Source: Mesostigma viride (Eukaryota; Streptophyta; Mesostigmatophyceae; Mesostigmatales; Mesostigmataceae). From it: 46,000 nt of DNA. Shown piece by piece: positions 8,994-20,500 of the stretch. Position numbers and translations under genes: made by a program. The stretch lies in the NCBI GenBank assembly GCA_009746045.1, contig RPFO01000131.1, positions 1,966,671 to 2,012,670 on the forward strand, written 5' to 3'. How positions within the stretch are numbered: the stretch's first letter is position 1; the number at the start of each line of letters is the position of its first letter. Below the pieces are notes generated by a model that did not search any database, was not told where the DNA came from, and saw nothing but the letters and a program-made list of their open reading frames with translations.

Positions 8994-9815
8994 ATCTTCA
9001 GCACAAGCGCTTTCCCTGGGTGACGTACAATGGATGTGTAACCTATTTTTTAATGACAAAACACATTTTTCCAGAAAATGAGAAAGGAGGAAAATACGCC
9101 TCGAGCCAATAGTAGAAAAACAAATCCGGGTCCCCAGAATCTCTCAATTTCAGACAAACCAGGAGGCTGCCCGGGTGTGAGCCCGTCGCGTCTAGGGTAG
9201 CACATGTCCATGCCTAGCCTATCACGGAAAGTCCACGTTTTAATTTATTAACTCGTAGAAGCGTTTACACGAGCGCAAGTCCTCAATTCAAAAAGGAAGA
9301 TAAACTGTGGCAGACATCCCACGGTACAGCCTTTGAATTCATTCAAATAAAAAATGTTATAATGTCATAAATTGCATGGGGGTACCGTGCAGAGTACCCT
9401 AATTAATTTACATCCAATCAAAGAATAGTAATGGTTGTCTCCTTGATAGTTGTCTCACTATTCAAAAAAATGGTTTGGCTACCATCGGCAGCCAAAAAGA
9501 ATTATAGTTGCCATTCTAGGTATGACATGCAAGGCCATTACCAGAAAAGCATATGCGCCCCGCTAAGTCACAAGGTGGTTCCATACACCACGAGGAAAAT
9601 CAGATTCATACATCAGCTGCCAGCAAGATTCTTTAAGACCAACGTATGCAAATACACAATAAACAGATGATGCCTATCTTGATACAGGCATAATCGACTG
9701 TGTGAGAAGGTTTGTCCTTGACGACAACAAAACAAGCATATCTAAATAAAAGCATGTCAAACACGCATTCCATCACCGTCTTCGTATATGCAGGGCGTGT
9801 TCATCCCATCTTTCT
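8994..9815. other. Spacer with probable 3' UTR of the metalloprotease gene
   Basis: No convincing gene is present; a 79-codon plus-strand frame near 9431 has no recognisable feature. The minus-strand gene stops at 9816. TGTAA, the usual volvocine poly(A) signal, occurs on the minus strand near 9405-9410 and again near 9265, so the 3' UTR may cover part of this stretch. Confidence 0.4.
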
Positions 9816-12322
9816 CTAGGATGGGTACCATCCCAGGAACCAGGTCAGGGACAGCATGCTGGCCAGGGCAACAAGGAATGCACTCGGAGTCAGACCACCG
9901 GCACCGTTGCCAGGGGTGACGACTATCGGGCCAGGGGGCGGCGCGGGCGGCTCGCCCTCCCCGCCAAACGCGCCCCCGCCGGGCGATGAGTAGTACTTCA
10001 CGTCCAGCAGGTAGGCCTGCGTGGTCCCTGACGCCGAAACAGTGATGGCATAGTTCCCTGTCTGGGTGGCGGTGCGGGACAGGTTTACTGGGAGCTTAGT
10101 CGAGTTGCTGCCCAGGACGGATGTCTCCACCCCGTTCACGGTGAGAGCAATCTTCAGCGTCCAGGTGGCAGTGTCCACCTTGGTCCCACCGTTCTGCTTC
10201 ACAGTCGCAGTAATTGCGCCAGGGCCCGCGAATACGGTCCAGGTCTCGCTGATCTTGACGCTCTTGGTCAGGGACCCTGAGAATTGCGCCGTTTGCAGCG
10301 TCCCCAGGGGGGGGGGAGGCGGGGATGGGGACGGCGATGGGGGTGGTGGTGGCGATGGGGAAGGAGGGGGTGACGGCGGCAGGGCTGGTGACGTTGGGGG
10401 TGGCGATGGTGATGGAGGTGGTGATGGTGATGGGGACGGCGATGGTGGCGGGGACGGTGGCGGCGGCGGGGATGGCGGCGGCGGTGACCGCACCGTGGTG
10501 TCCTGGATAAAGTAGCTCAGCTGCAGGGTGTACTTGCCAGTCCCAGTGCTAACGGTGACAGAGTAGTCCCCCGCGTTCACGACGGTATAGCGCAGCACCA
10601 GCGTGTTGATCTTGCCGGTGGCAGAGGCAACAAGCGTGGACGAGGAGGCGGTGATCTGGTGGAGTTCAACCAGGAAGGTGGTAGAGGAAATCGTGGATCC
10701 GCTAGGCAGCAGCGATGCCGTGAACTGGCCCGGCTGCACGCCTGTGATGCCCCACACTTGGCGGGGGGAGCCATTGTTCAGCGTGCCAGTGTAGCTGGTG
10801 GTGGTGGAGATGGTGGGGAGGGGGGGAGCCGGGGGGCTGGGAGGCGGGGATGGGGGCGGAGGTGGGGGGGGCGGGGATGGGGGGGAGAGGGGGGGGGCTA
10901 GGGGGGGCCGGGGAGGGGGGGGGGGGGGGGGGGCTAGGGGACGGTGGAGGTGGTGGGTAGGTCACATTGCTCAGCCAATAGCTGTTGTAACAGTTCCAGT
11001 GCGTCGCCAGGTAGCTGTTGGCGGCCGGCTGGACCGCATAATAGTCATCCGCGCCGCAGTCAAAGAGGCGTTCCTCCGTGCTATTGCAGCCGTTGTTGTA
11101 GGTCAGCACCACGCCGGCGCCGTCATTGTAGCACATGCGGTCGTACTCATCCGTGCAGTGATAGGCAGCACTTGCATGCGGGGCAGTGTTTTGGACACCG
11201 CCCAGGTTGTGCATCAGCTCGTGCGCCTCAGCATAGTCCCAGCAGCCGGCGTCGCTGCGGGCAAACACGGGGCCGCCCGTGGGGTTTCCCAAAGAATCCT
11301 TGGGGCCACCGTTGTTCCAGTTGGTGAGCCCAGGGGTATCGTCGAGGTAGAGAGTGCCGAGCCCACAGTAGACGTTAGAGTCATGCCAGACTGAGTACTT
11401 GCGGTATTTGTCGTTGTAGCCCATGGCCTTGAGCGTGTTGGTCATGTTGCCAAATGTGTCGTTCACGCCGCCGGACCCAGGACCCAGGTAGGCCTTGGCA
11501 ACGATCAGCTCGCACGTTCCGTTGACAGTAGGCGTGTGGACCCAGCTGGAAGAGGGAAAGGCAGTACACCAAGACATCGCGGTGGCGGGTAATGCAGCGT
11601 ACAGGCAATGCACCGAACAACAACAAAAAAAAACAAAAACACTTGAGTCAAATGTCTTGGGCACATCATCTACCCGACCCGTGGATGCATTGGACAAAAA
11701 AAGCTGGCTTACTGCACCAAGTCCGGCAGAGCGTGCTACCAGCCAATAATACGTACCGAATGTGCTGTGAGCCTCCTTGTCGGACGGCGGAGTCGTACAG
11801 GTCGCGTTCCATGTTGGCTGCCCACACCTTGATGGATGCCAGGTAAGTGTCGTACCGGTCGACTCGCCCTTCCGGGTAAGCGTAGAGGGCTTGAACACGG
11901 TAACCGCTCTGACCATCGCCATCGCACCAGATGTTGCGGCCGGCAGCTGCTGCAATCTGCGTTGGCGTCAAGGGTAACACGTCGTTGGCAGTCGCGTCGA
12001 TTCCAGCTGGTGTGGGATCCGGACCGTGGGTGCAAATTCGCTCGTCGGGGATTTTATTTTCGACATCGTCAAAAATAGGGTGCTCAAACTCAAATGCGCC
12101 TTGACAAGGGCCTCCTGCGCGACCCGGCTTGAGGCCAGTGAAGATAAGACCCTTGGCACGGTCATTTGCTGGCGTTGTCAGTGGGATGGTACTTCCCTGT
12201 CCGCCATTGCCATTGTTTTCGGCGAGCCTGCGGGGGAAAGCATCATGCCCGAGATGGCCCTCCGAGACAAGGACGACGACTGCAAGGATGAAAAATGCTT
12301 GGAAAACAACGCGAGGCGCCAT
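9816..12322 (-). CDS. Secreted zinc metalloprotease, bacterial type, Pro-rich linkers, probable GPI anchor
   Basis: Exon 1 is 12322-11757 and exon 2 starts at 11545. The 211-bp intron begins GTACGT, ends TTCCCTCTTCCAG and is phase 2. Start ATG 12322 gives a signal peptide (MAPRVVFQAFFILAVVVLV). The catalytic region has YRVQALYAYP, GYNDKYRKYSVWHD, zinc motif HELMH (11209-11223) followed by NLGGVQ, then HCTDEYDRMCY with a Met-turn-like Met. The usual third histidine of HEXXHXXGXXH is Gln; a later His may replace it. This pattern recalls secreted bacterial, mainly actinobacterial, metalloproteases more than algal gametolysin. Ser-Pro linkers separate two beta-rich modules, each ending in a GxYxxTVS-type strand. 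The C-terminus (SAFLVALASMLSLTWFLGW) fits GPI attachment. The frame breaks once, in the linker near 10904-10934, inside a long C tract; likely an indel or assembly error. It probably acts at the cell surface or extracellular matrix. Confidence 0.8.
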
Positions 12323-12625
12323 AGTGCGCAAGTCCACGCAGCCATAAAGAGAGTCGACCGCCATGGTTGGCTGCATGCAACTGGTCTGGCAGCTCAACTT
12401 AACCGCGCGCGCTGTGTGCCGCTCTCACTTCTGAGCGCCTCATGCACCAGCCTGCGCGGACTGCTTGATCCACCAGCCTCCAAATGGCACCTCAGGAGTT
12501 CTGGCGCTTGTTCGAACCTGACAATCCGACTGGGCACACGTGCACAACATCACCAAGCCTCCACGTCTTGTCTGTTTGTGATGGCATGCTGTTCAGTGTC
12601 CTGGCCCTCGGCCTTTCCAAATCTC
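12323..12625. other. Upstream region of the metalloprotease gene
   Basis: An in-frame ATG at 12364 lies 14 codons upstream of the preferred start. It would put charged residues before the hydrophobic signal, so it is less likely. No other gene or clear promoter box is visible. Confidence 0.4.
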
Positions 12626-12668
12626 TGCTGCCCATGTGCGGTGTGGGCAACAACAACAACAACAACAA
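12626..12668 (+). repeat. Hairpin plus (CAA)n element, copy 1
   Basis: The core GCCCATGTGCGGTGTGGGC can pair GCCCA with TGGGC and is followed by about six CAA-type units. The same core occurs inverted at 13685-13727 and, altered, at 14812-14848. A terminal hairpin plus a short tandem tail is typical of LINE- or SINE-type 3' ends, but no element body is recognised. Confidence 0.5.
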
Positions 12669-13039
12669 GCCTCCACGTGGATATCGCTCGTCGGGCAAAC
12701 CGAGATCGCGCTTTCCCGATCATAAAAGCTGGCAAAATTGCGCGACCAGGTTAAGATTTGCGTACGTTGTCCGTACTTCCTCCAGCCAAAGACATGCCAC
12801 AGGTGTCGCCACGATGGGCGCGCCGCGCCGGAGGCCTTTGACTCGGAATCATGGACATGCGCGGCGCATCGATAACGCTAGAAAACGCGATCATAACGTT
12901 GATCCTAGTCCCGCTAAAAGCGATCATAACCGTGATCCTATTCACTAATTTAGCAATTGGGGGTCATCCCGCACTATCCAAGGCATCGCAACTTCCCCGC
13001 CAATCCAAAACAACCGGAATCACTAACCACCAATCCCAG

Positions 13040-13380
13040 AGAGCGAGCGAAGCGAGCGAGCGGCCGCGCCAGCGGCCTGCGCGCAGCGGCCAGCGAGCTG
13101 TGCGCTGCGCGCGGCGAGCGAGCGAGCACCTTACTGCGCACCAATCCGCGAGCGAAGCGAGCACCGTACTATTCCAGCGGGCAGCGGGCAGCGGGCAGCG
13201 GGCAGCGGACTTCGCACCAATCCGCGAGCGAAGCGAGCACCGTACTATTCCAGCGGGCAGCGGGCAGCGGGCAGCGGGCAGCGCGCAGCGGGCAGCGGGG
13301 AGCGGGCAGCGGGCAGCGGGCAGCGGGCAGCGGGCAGCGGGCAGCGGGCTGCGGGCTGCGGGCAGCGGGCTGCGGGGCGA
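13040..13380. repeat. GAGCGAAGC / GCAGCGG minisatellite
   Basis: The heptamer GCAGCGG (variants GCTGCGG, GCAGCGC) repeats many times. A longer unit starting CACCAATCCGCGAGCGAAGC and running through GCACCGTACTATTCCAGCGG occurs twice, near 13138 and 13215. Coding frames here are repeat translations only. Flanks 12669-13039 and 13381-13678 show no gene. Confidence 0.75.
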
Positions 13381-13684
13381 AGTACTGCCAAAAAAAGGGA
13401 CCCTGTTTTGGGCTGGGCGAAGCCAGCGGGTGCCACTAGTTAGAACTGACCCGATATGACATAATAGGGTCTCAGGGCGGTCAGGCTCTCAACTTGTCAG
13501 CAGTAAGTTAACTTATTGCCTTATAATTATGGCCTGTTTCCTGCCTGTTCAAGGTTCATGGACAACACAGCTTAAACTTTTGGCTGGGCCAGGCAAGAGC
13601 CAGGTGCGCTTTTGGCGGGGCGCGCCAGTTGGCGCCGAAGCACTGGCGCCGGCTACCGAACGTTACCTACGGACTACGGCTGTT

Positions 13685-13727
13685 GGATGTTGTTGTTGTT
13701 GTTGTTGCCCACGCCGCACATGGGCAG
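13685..13727 (-). repeat. Hairpin plus (CAA)n element, copy 2 (inverted)
   Basis: The plus strand shows (TTG)n, then GCCCACGCCGCACATGGGC, the reverse complement of the core at 12626-12668. The stem GCCCA/TGGGC is kept, and the loop differs by one base. Confidence 0.5.
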
Positions 13728-13813
13728 GCTGTTGGATGTATGTTCGATAAGCTAATTGAGCATGGATGTATTCCGTCCTAATTCCGTCCTATTCCTATCC
13801 CCTAGGTAGAGTA

Positions 13814-14733
13814 CAGTCATTCCCGCGTTAAGTTGCGTTTCTTAAGGTTGCGTTCCCGCGTTAAGTTGCGGCGCCGAAGTTTGGGGGGCGACCGCAACTT
13901 TAGCATGGAGGCCATCGCAACTTAACGCGGTAATGACTCAATTTGTAGGTGTCAGGCCATTTTTGGCCGCGCAGGAGGCCATTTTTTGCCAAGTCCGGAC
14001 CCGCTACGGGATTTCAGGCGGCAAAATACGCAAGCCCCACTGGCACGCAAATTTCCCCGCCTGCTGGCTTAGGTGAAAAGCGCGAATGCAACCTTACAAA
14101 TTCAGTTTTGCAGTCTGCGGGCTGCGGTACATAAGAATCCACGACCATGTAGGGTCGATTACGGTAATTGAGACATCTTGCCGGAAATTACCACCATCAT
14201 GCCGAATGCGGCACCACAGAAGGGCATAGACAAGGTCGTTGAGGCCACAGGCAGTCTCGCTGCCTGCACTATCAGTATGACCGTGGCCTCCATGCTGTTA
14301 TTATCATTGTTTACATGCAGGCCATTGACAGTAAATGAAGCTTCCCTCACGACTGTTCCCATGTTTTGTCACAGTCAAACGTGAAGCCGGCTAGCAATTA
14401 AGTACTGAACCTGCCAAAAACTGAGAGAGCCGAAGTCAGAGGGTTAAAACACACATTTGTAGTATAAAACGCAGGCACCGCGCGTGGCTGCCCACTACGG
14501 CGTGTTTTGCAGCCCGCCTTTGTCCAAAATATCTGGCCTGGAAAATGGACTTTGGCCGGCTTTGACGCTGCAGCTGGATCGGGCTTGACGAGAGCTGTCG
14601 AATGCCGTGTAGAAGTCCGTCAGAGGAGGAGGTGGTGGGCTGCTAGCCTAATTCTACCGTTAAGTTGCGTTCCCGCGTGAAGTTGCGGCGCCAAGTTTTA
14701 GGGGGCGATCGCAACTTAACGCGGGAATGACTG
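13814..14733. mobile_element. CAGT...ACTG inverted-repeat element, Tc1/mariner/pogo-like
   Basis: The outer ends are perfect inverted repeats: CAGTCATTCCCGCGTTAAGT at the left and its complement ending GAATGACTG at the right, flanked by TA (13812-13813 and 14734-14735). CAGT...ACTG ends on a TA target are typical of Tc1/mariner/pogo elements. Inside each end lies a second inverted copy, so 13814-13938 and about 14650-14733 could each be a small hairpin element. The 700 bp between them encodes no recognisable transposase. It is either one non-autonomous element or two neighbouring hairpin copies. Confidence 0.5.
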
Positions 14734-14735
14734 TA

Positions 14736-16286
14736 TAGGATCTTGAAGCATCTACAGTAACCACGGACCGTGAGAGACCGTGAGTCCGTGACCCGTGTGA
14801 GTCGGCCCAGTAACGCCTGCGGCGTGGGACACAACAACAACAACAACAGCGCTCCAGTTCAGAACCCCATGTATGTAACTACCGGCATTTCGCTCGCGCT
14901 CGCAACATGTAGGCGCTGTCCATTTACTTCGTTGCAACCCTTCGCGTCAATACAGTATGGAAGCAATTACCATTTTTTGTGTGGGGGGATGATCGCTTCT
15001 CCGCCACAGACAGTACAAAGCATAGTACTTCGCCTGCGCGATCTCGGGGAAATATGGAGCCGTAATGCGTCGGGCAACAAGTCTGCGTAATCGAGAGTCT
15101 CAATTAGCCCGGTAAGTTCCTAGTGAGATCTCAAAAGATTTCACGACGTGTGGTGCGGCTTACGACCGTGGAGTTGCCATGAGCAGCACAGCTGGGAATA
15201 GCCCGCGGGGAGCTGGCCTCTTTAACAGTCATTGCGGAACTTAAGTATATGCGCTCTCCATTATAAGCTCATAGCTACGGGCGAGTTTCTATGCTAGATA
15301 AGACCATCCATTTGTCAGTTCAGGACGTCGTCTGGCCAAGAATATTAATGGCGCATGCATGCAGGCTGATAGTTGCCCAACGTCATGAATATCCCTCCTC
15401 GTTATTTGTTAAGGGCAGCTTGCAGCTATACCATTAAGCTGCTCCCGCAAACGTGGCGCTATTCAGTTAGAGAGATCTCGCGGCTCATCCGGCCAGTAAA
15501 AAGTCCCTGAATTTCAATTAATCAATGTAACTGCAGCTGACCATGCAACCCGGAGTTTTTCGCGTGCTCACAATAGTAGCTGTTGGTACTTGGACCATGC
15601 ATTCTCTACCATGAAGTGACCTTGGCTAATTCGCTAACTAAGGCAGTTGTATCTACTCCCCAGGCTAGCCGGAGGTCATACCGAAACTCAAGTCTGGAGC
15701 TGTCCTAAGCTTTTTGGTGCCATTGGTCTCTCGAAGCATTTTTTTTTTTAATTTCTGTGCCTTTTTCTTTGATCATGCCCCCGAAAGCATCAGATGTGGA
15801 CTTTCTGGATGAATGCCAGCCTAGGCTCAATGGTGTCAACACGAATGTATGCTCCTTGCAATGATTCTCGCTGCAGGAAAGGAATGGGCCGGCACACCCT
15901 CTTGCTCTGTTGCCAGTTGGCGCTCCTCGGTGGCTTGGGATTCCTGCAACCTCTCAATGCCGGTTAGTACTTGATGTATTTGTTACGATGGGTGTATGTC
16001 CTTATATAATAACAAGTGAAAGGACTAGGGTGGTATGCTATTGCATCCGGCCCCAGGACGTCAGAAAAAAATGGACAAAGCCATGGCAAGACGACTGAAA
16101 GCAAGCTGCCGCCTGTTGCGCCGGTCCTATAACCGGGCAGTATATAGAGCAGTCGATTTTCTGGGGGGCATGATAGTAGGAGAGGCCCGCAGAGTTTATA
16201 GTAGGGCCACAGGCACTCACTGATCCTACTAAACAGTCCCTGCAGCTTCGCTACTTATCCTACCGCTTTCATTTCTGCCTAGGTGC
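14736..16286. other. No recognised gene
   Basis: A third degenerate hairpin-(CAA)n copy lies at about 14812-14848 (GCCTGCGGCGTGGGACACAA). The longest frames are around 60-106 codons with no motif, signal peptide or splice support. I can assign nothing else. Confidence 0.5.
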
Positions 16287-16317
16287 TCATTTCCCACCCA
16301 CGGTCCCTACCCACCCA

Positions 16318-16615
16318 TGGCTACTACGGCCCCCCATTCCCCTCAGCGACACGTCGCATCTGCCTGATCCTCCGCCCCCCGCGCCCCCCCCCCCCTCCTC
16401 ACCCAGGGGTATGATCACCCCCACTCCCCTCAGCGACGCTCTATCTGCCTGATCCCCCGCCCCCCGCGCCCCACCCATGCACCCCTACCCACCCAGCCCT
16501 GGGTACGACCCCCCACTCCCCTCAGCGACACCATGTGCCTGATCCCCCATGTCCCGCTCCCCCCCACCCCCCCACGAGGTTCTCGCCCCCCCCCCCCCCC
16601 CCCCCCCCCCCCCCG
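16318..16615. repeat. C-rich repeat of about 90 bp, then a 29-base poly-C run
   Basis: A unit built on CCACTCCCCTCAGCGACA, then TGCCTGATCC and CCGCCCCCCGCGCCCC, starts near 16329, 16417 and 16508. The stretch ends in an uninterrupted C run at 16586-16614, which is prone to sequencing error and can form i-motif or G-quadruplex structures. Confidence 0.7.
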
Positions 16616-16763
16616 CGCGCCCCGCACCCTGCTGGGCTTCGAAAGCTGCTGGGAAGGTGTGAAGGCAGTGAAGGTTGGAACTTGTCCCAATTAAAGAGGT
16701 CCATAAAGGCGGCTGGAAATGTGTTAAGCTCGGAGACCAAAGCCCGAAGGGCGGAGCCGAGGG

Positions 16764-16928
16764 GCCGGATAGCCGGATAGCCGGATAGCCGGATAGCCGG
16801 ATAGCCGGATAGCTGGATAGCCGGATAGCCGGATAGCCGGATAGCCGGATAGCCGGATAGCCGGATAGCCGGATAGCCGGATAGCCGGATAGCCGGATAG
16901 CCGGATAGCCGGGTAGCCGGATAGCCGA
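16764..16928. repeat. CCGGATAG octamer array
   Basis: About twenty tandem copies of CCGGATAG occur, with single variants CTGGATAG and CGGGTAG. On the minus strand it reads IRLSGYPA repeats in three frames; because the unit is eight bases, this is a consequence of the repeat and not a protein. Confidence 0.85.
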
Positions 16929-17579
16929 AGAGCTGGAGAAAGCCGCCGAGAGCGGGCCGCGACGCCGGTCGTGAGCCGGCGAGGCAGTTCGATCTGCCGA
17001 CAGACGGCAAGTTGAGAATATAAAAAAGACTTCCAGTAGTGAACATAAAAAAGACGTCCAGCACGGTGAAAAATGGGTTTGGGACTCAAAAACTCAGAAA
17101 CTCGCGGAAAGGCCTGAGCCCGGGTTCGCGAAAACTGTGCGCGGGTTTGCGACGCAGCGCTCAGGGTAGGACGTTTCTAGAATGTACGTGGAAACGGTTA
17201 CAAGCTCCGACGCGTCGTTTGACAGCTGGATGGGCGTTCTGAAACTGTGCGCGGGTTTGGAACCTAGGCGACTATTTGGCGCCGCGTCGGTCGTGACGTT
17301 GTTTACTCCGTTGGATCTGCATATACGGCGTTCGTGGGTTGTTTCAAAACCCGATCGATGAGTTTTAACGTAGAAGTCGGGTATATAATTGATCCTTTTT
17401 TGACAAATCCATGAAAATGGAAAAGTCGAAATGAATTAATTGTCTTGACATGTTGTCGTCCTAACTACAAGTAAACTACAAGTTAACGCCAATCGAAACA
17501 AGCCTCCAAAAATACATCTTGATAGAGGCACGCCTCTCATTTAATTTCAAGGTACCTCTTAATTAATATCGCGCCCAAG
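16929..17579. other. No recognised gene
   Basis: GCGCGGGTTTG occurs twice (about 17140 and 17250), and AAAAAAGAC appears twice near 17021 and 17047. I see no coding signal; the stretch leads into the hexamer array. Confidence 0.4.
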
Positions 17580-20500
17580 TTTGAGTTTGAGTTTGAGTTT
17601 GAGTTTGAGTTTGAGTTTGAGTTTGAGTTTGGGTTTGGGTTTGGGTTTGGGTTTGGGTTTGAGTTTGGGTTTGGGTTTGGGTTTGGGTTTGGGTTTGGGT
17701 TTGGGTTTGGGTTTAGGTTTGGGTTTGGGTTTGGGTTTGGGTTTGGGTTTGGGTTTGGGTTTGGGTTTGGGTTTGGGTTTGGGTTTGGGTTTGGGTTTGG
17801 GTTTGGGTTTGGGTTTGGGTTTGGGTTTGGGTTTGGGTTTGGGTTTGGGTTTGGGTTTGGGTTTGGGTTTGGGTTTGGGTTTGGGTTTGGGTTTGGGTTT
17901 GGGTTTGGGTTTGGGTTTGGGTTTGGGTTTGGGTTTGGGTTTGGGTTTGGGTTTGGGTTTGGGTTTGGGTTTGGGTTTGGGTTTGGGTTTGGGTTTGGGT
18001 TTGGGTTTGGGTTTGGGTTTGGGTTTGGGTTTGGGTTTGGGTTTGGGTTTGGGTTTGGGTTTGGGTTTGGGTTTGGGTTTGGGTTTGGGTTTGGGTTTGG
18101 GTTTGGGTTTGGGTTTGGGTTTGGGTTTGGGTTTGGGTTTGGGTTTGGGTTTGGGTTTGGGTTTGGGTTTGGGTTTGGGTTTGGGTTTGGGTTTGGGTTT
18201 GGGTTTCTAGGGTTTGGGTTTCTAGGGTTTGGGTTTGGGTTTGGGTTTGGGTTTGGGTTTGGGTTTGGGTTTGGGTTTGGGTTTGGGTTTGGGTTTGGGT
18301 TTCTAGGGTTTGGGTTTGGGTTTGGGTTTGGGTTTGGGTTTGGGTTTGGGTTTGGGTTTGGGTTTGGGTTTGGGTTTGGGTTTGGGTTTGGGTTTGGGTT
18401 TGGGTTTGGGTTTGGGTTTGGGTTTGGGTTTGGGTTTGGGTTTGGGTTTGGGTTTGGGTTTGGGTTTGGGTTTGGGTTTGGGTTTGGGTTTGGGTTTGGG
18501 TTTGGGTTTGGGTTTGGGTTTGGGTTTGGGTTTGGGTTTGGGTTTGGGTTTGGGTTTGGGTTTGGGTTTGGGTTTGGGTTTGGGTTTGGGTTTGGGTTTG
18601 GGTTTGGGTTTGGGTTTGGGTTTGGGTTTGGGTTTGGGTTTGGGTTTGGGTTTGGGTTTGGGTTTGGGTTTGGGTTTGGGTTTGGGTTTGGGTTTGGGTT
18701 TGGGTTTGGGTTTGGGTTTGGGTTTGGGTTTGGGTTTGGGTTTGGGTTTGGGTTTGGGTTTGGGTTTGGGTTTGGGTTTGGGTTTGGGTTTGGGTTTGGG
18801 TTTGGGTTTGGGTTTGGGTTTGGGTTTGGGTTTGGGTTTGGGTTTGGGTTTGGGTTTGGGTTTGGGTTTGGGTTTGGGTTTGGGTTTGGGTTTGGGTTTG
18901 GGTTTGGGTTTGGGTTTGGGTTTGGGTTTGGGTTTGGGTTTGGGTTTGGGTTTGGGTTTGGGTTTGGGTTTGGGTTTGGGTTTGGGTTTGGGTTTGGGTT
19001 TGGGTTTGGGTTTGGGTTTGGGTTTGGGTTTGGGTTTGGGTTTGGGTTTGGGTTTGGGTTTGGGTTTGGGTTTGGGTTTGGGTTTGGGTTTGGGTTTGGG
19101 TTTGGGTTTGGGTTTGGGTTTGGGTTTGGGTTTGGGTTTGGGTTTGGGTTTGGGTTTGGGTTTGGGTTTGGGTTTGGGTTTGGGTTTGGGTTTGGGTTTG
19201 GGTTTGGGTTTGGGTTTGGGTTTGGGTTTGGGTTTGGGTTTGGGTTTGGGTTTGGGTTTGGGTTTGGGTTTGGGTTTGGGTTTGGGTTTGGGTTTGGGTT
19301 TGGGTTTGGGTTTGGGTTTGGGTTTGGGTTTGGGTTTGGGTTTGGGTTTGGGTTTGGGTTTGGGTTTGGGTTTGGGTTTGGGTTTGGGTTTGGGTTTGGG
19401 TTTGGGTTTGGGTTTGGGTTTGGGTTTGGGTTTGGGTTTGGGTTTGGGTTTGGGTTTGGGTTTGGGTTTGGGTTTGGGTTTGGGTTTGGGTTTGGGTTTG
19501 GGTTTGGGTTTGGGTTTGGGTTTGGGTTTGGGTTTGGGTTTGGGTTTGGGTTTGGGTTTGGGTTTGGGTTTGGGTTTGGGTTTGGGTTTGGGTTTGGGTT
19601 TGGGTTTGGGTTTGGGTTTGGGTTTGGGTTTGGGTTTGGGTTTGGGTTTGGGTTTGGGTTTGGGTTTGGGTTTGGGTTTGGGTTTGGGTTTGGGTTTGGG
19701 TTTGGGTTTGGGTTTGGGTTTGGGTTTGGGTTTGGGTTTGGGTTTGGGTTTGGGTTTGGGTTTGGGTTTGGGTTTGGGTTTGGGTTTGGGTTTGGGTTTG
19801 GGTTTGGGTTTGGGTTTGGGTTTGGGTTTGGGTTTGGGTTTGGGTTTGGGTTTGGGTTTGGGTTTGGGTTTGGGTTTGGGTTTGGGTTTGGGTTTGGGTT
19901 TGGGTTTGGGTTTGGGATTGGGATTGGGATTGGGTTTGGGTTTGGGTTTGGGATTGGGATTGGGATTGGGATTGGGATTGGGATTGGGATTGGGATTGGG
20001 ATTGGGATTGGGATTGGGATTGGGATTGGGATTGGGATTGGGATTGGGATTGGGATTGGGATTGGGATTGGGATTGGGATTGGGATTGGGATTGGGATTG
20101 GGATTGGGATTGGGATTGGGATTGGGATTGGGATTGGGATTGGGATTGGGATTGGGATTGGGATTGGGATTGGGATTGGGATTGGGATTGGGATTGGGAT
20201 TGGGATTGGGATTGGGATTGGGATTGGGATTGGGATTGGGATTGGGATTGGGATTGGGATTGGGATTGGGATTGGGATTGGGATTGGGATTGGGATTGGG
20301 ATTGGGATTGGGATTGGGATTGGGATTGGGATTGGGATTGGGATTGGGATTGGGATTGGGATTGGGATTGGGATTGGGATTGGGATTGGGATTGGGATTG
20401 GGATTGGGATTGGGATTGGGATTGGGATTGGGATTGGGATTGGGATTGGGATTGGGATTGGGATTGGGATTGGGATTGGGATTGGGATTGGGATTGGGAT

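Noticed and set aside
12484-12948. 154-codon plus-strand frame with an Asn-rich run
   Set aside because: It crosses a (CAA)n repeat, has no recognisable motif and lies in the upstream region of a minus-strand gene.
15780-15960. Cys-containing frame near GAATGCCAGCCTAGGCTC resembling a decayed cysteine module
   Set aside because: Only two Cys before an in-frame stop, no donor in phase, and far from the lectin locus.
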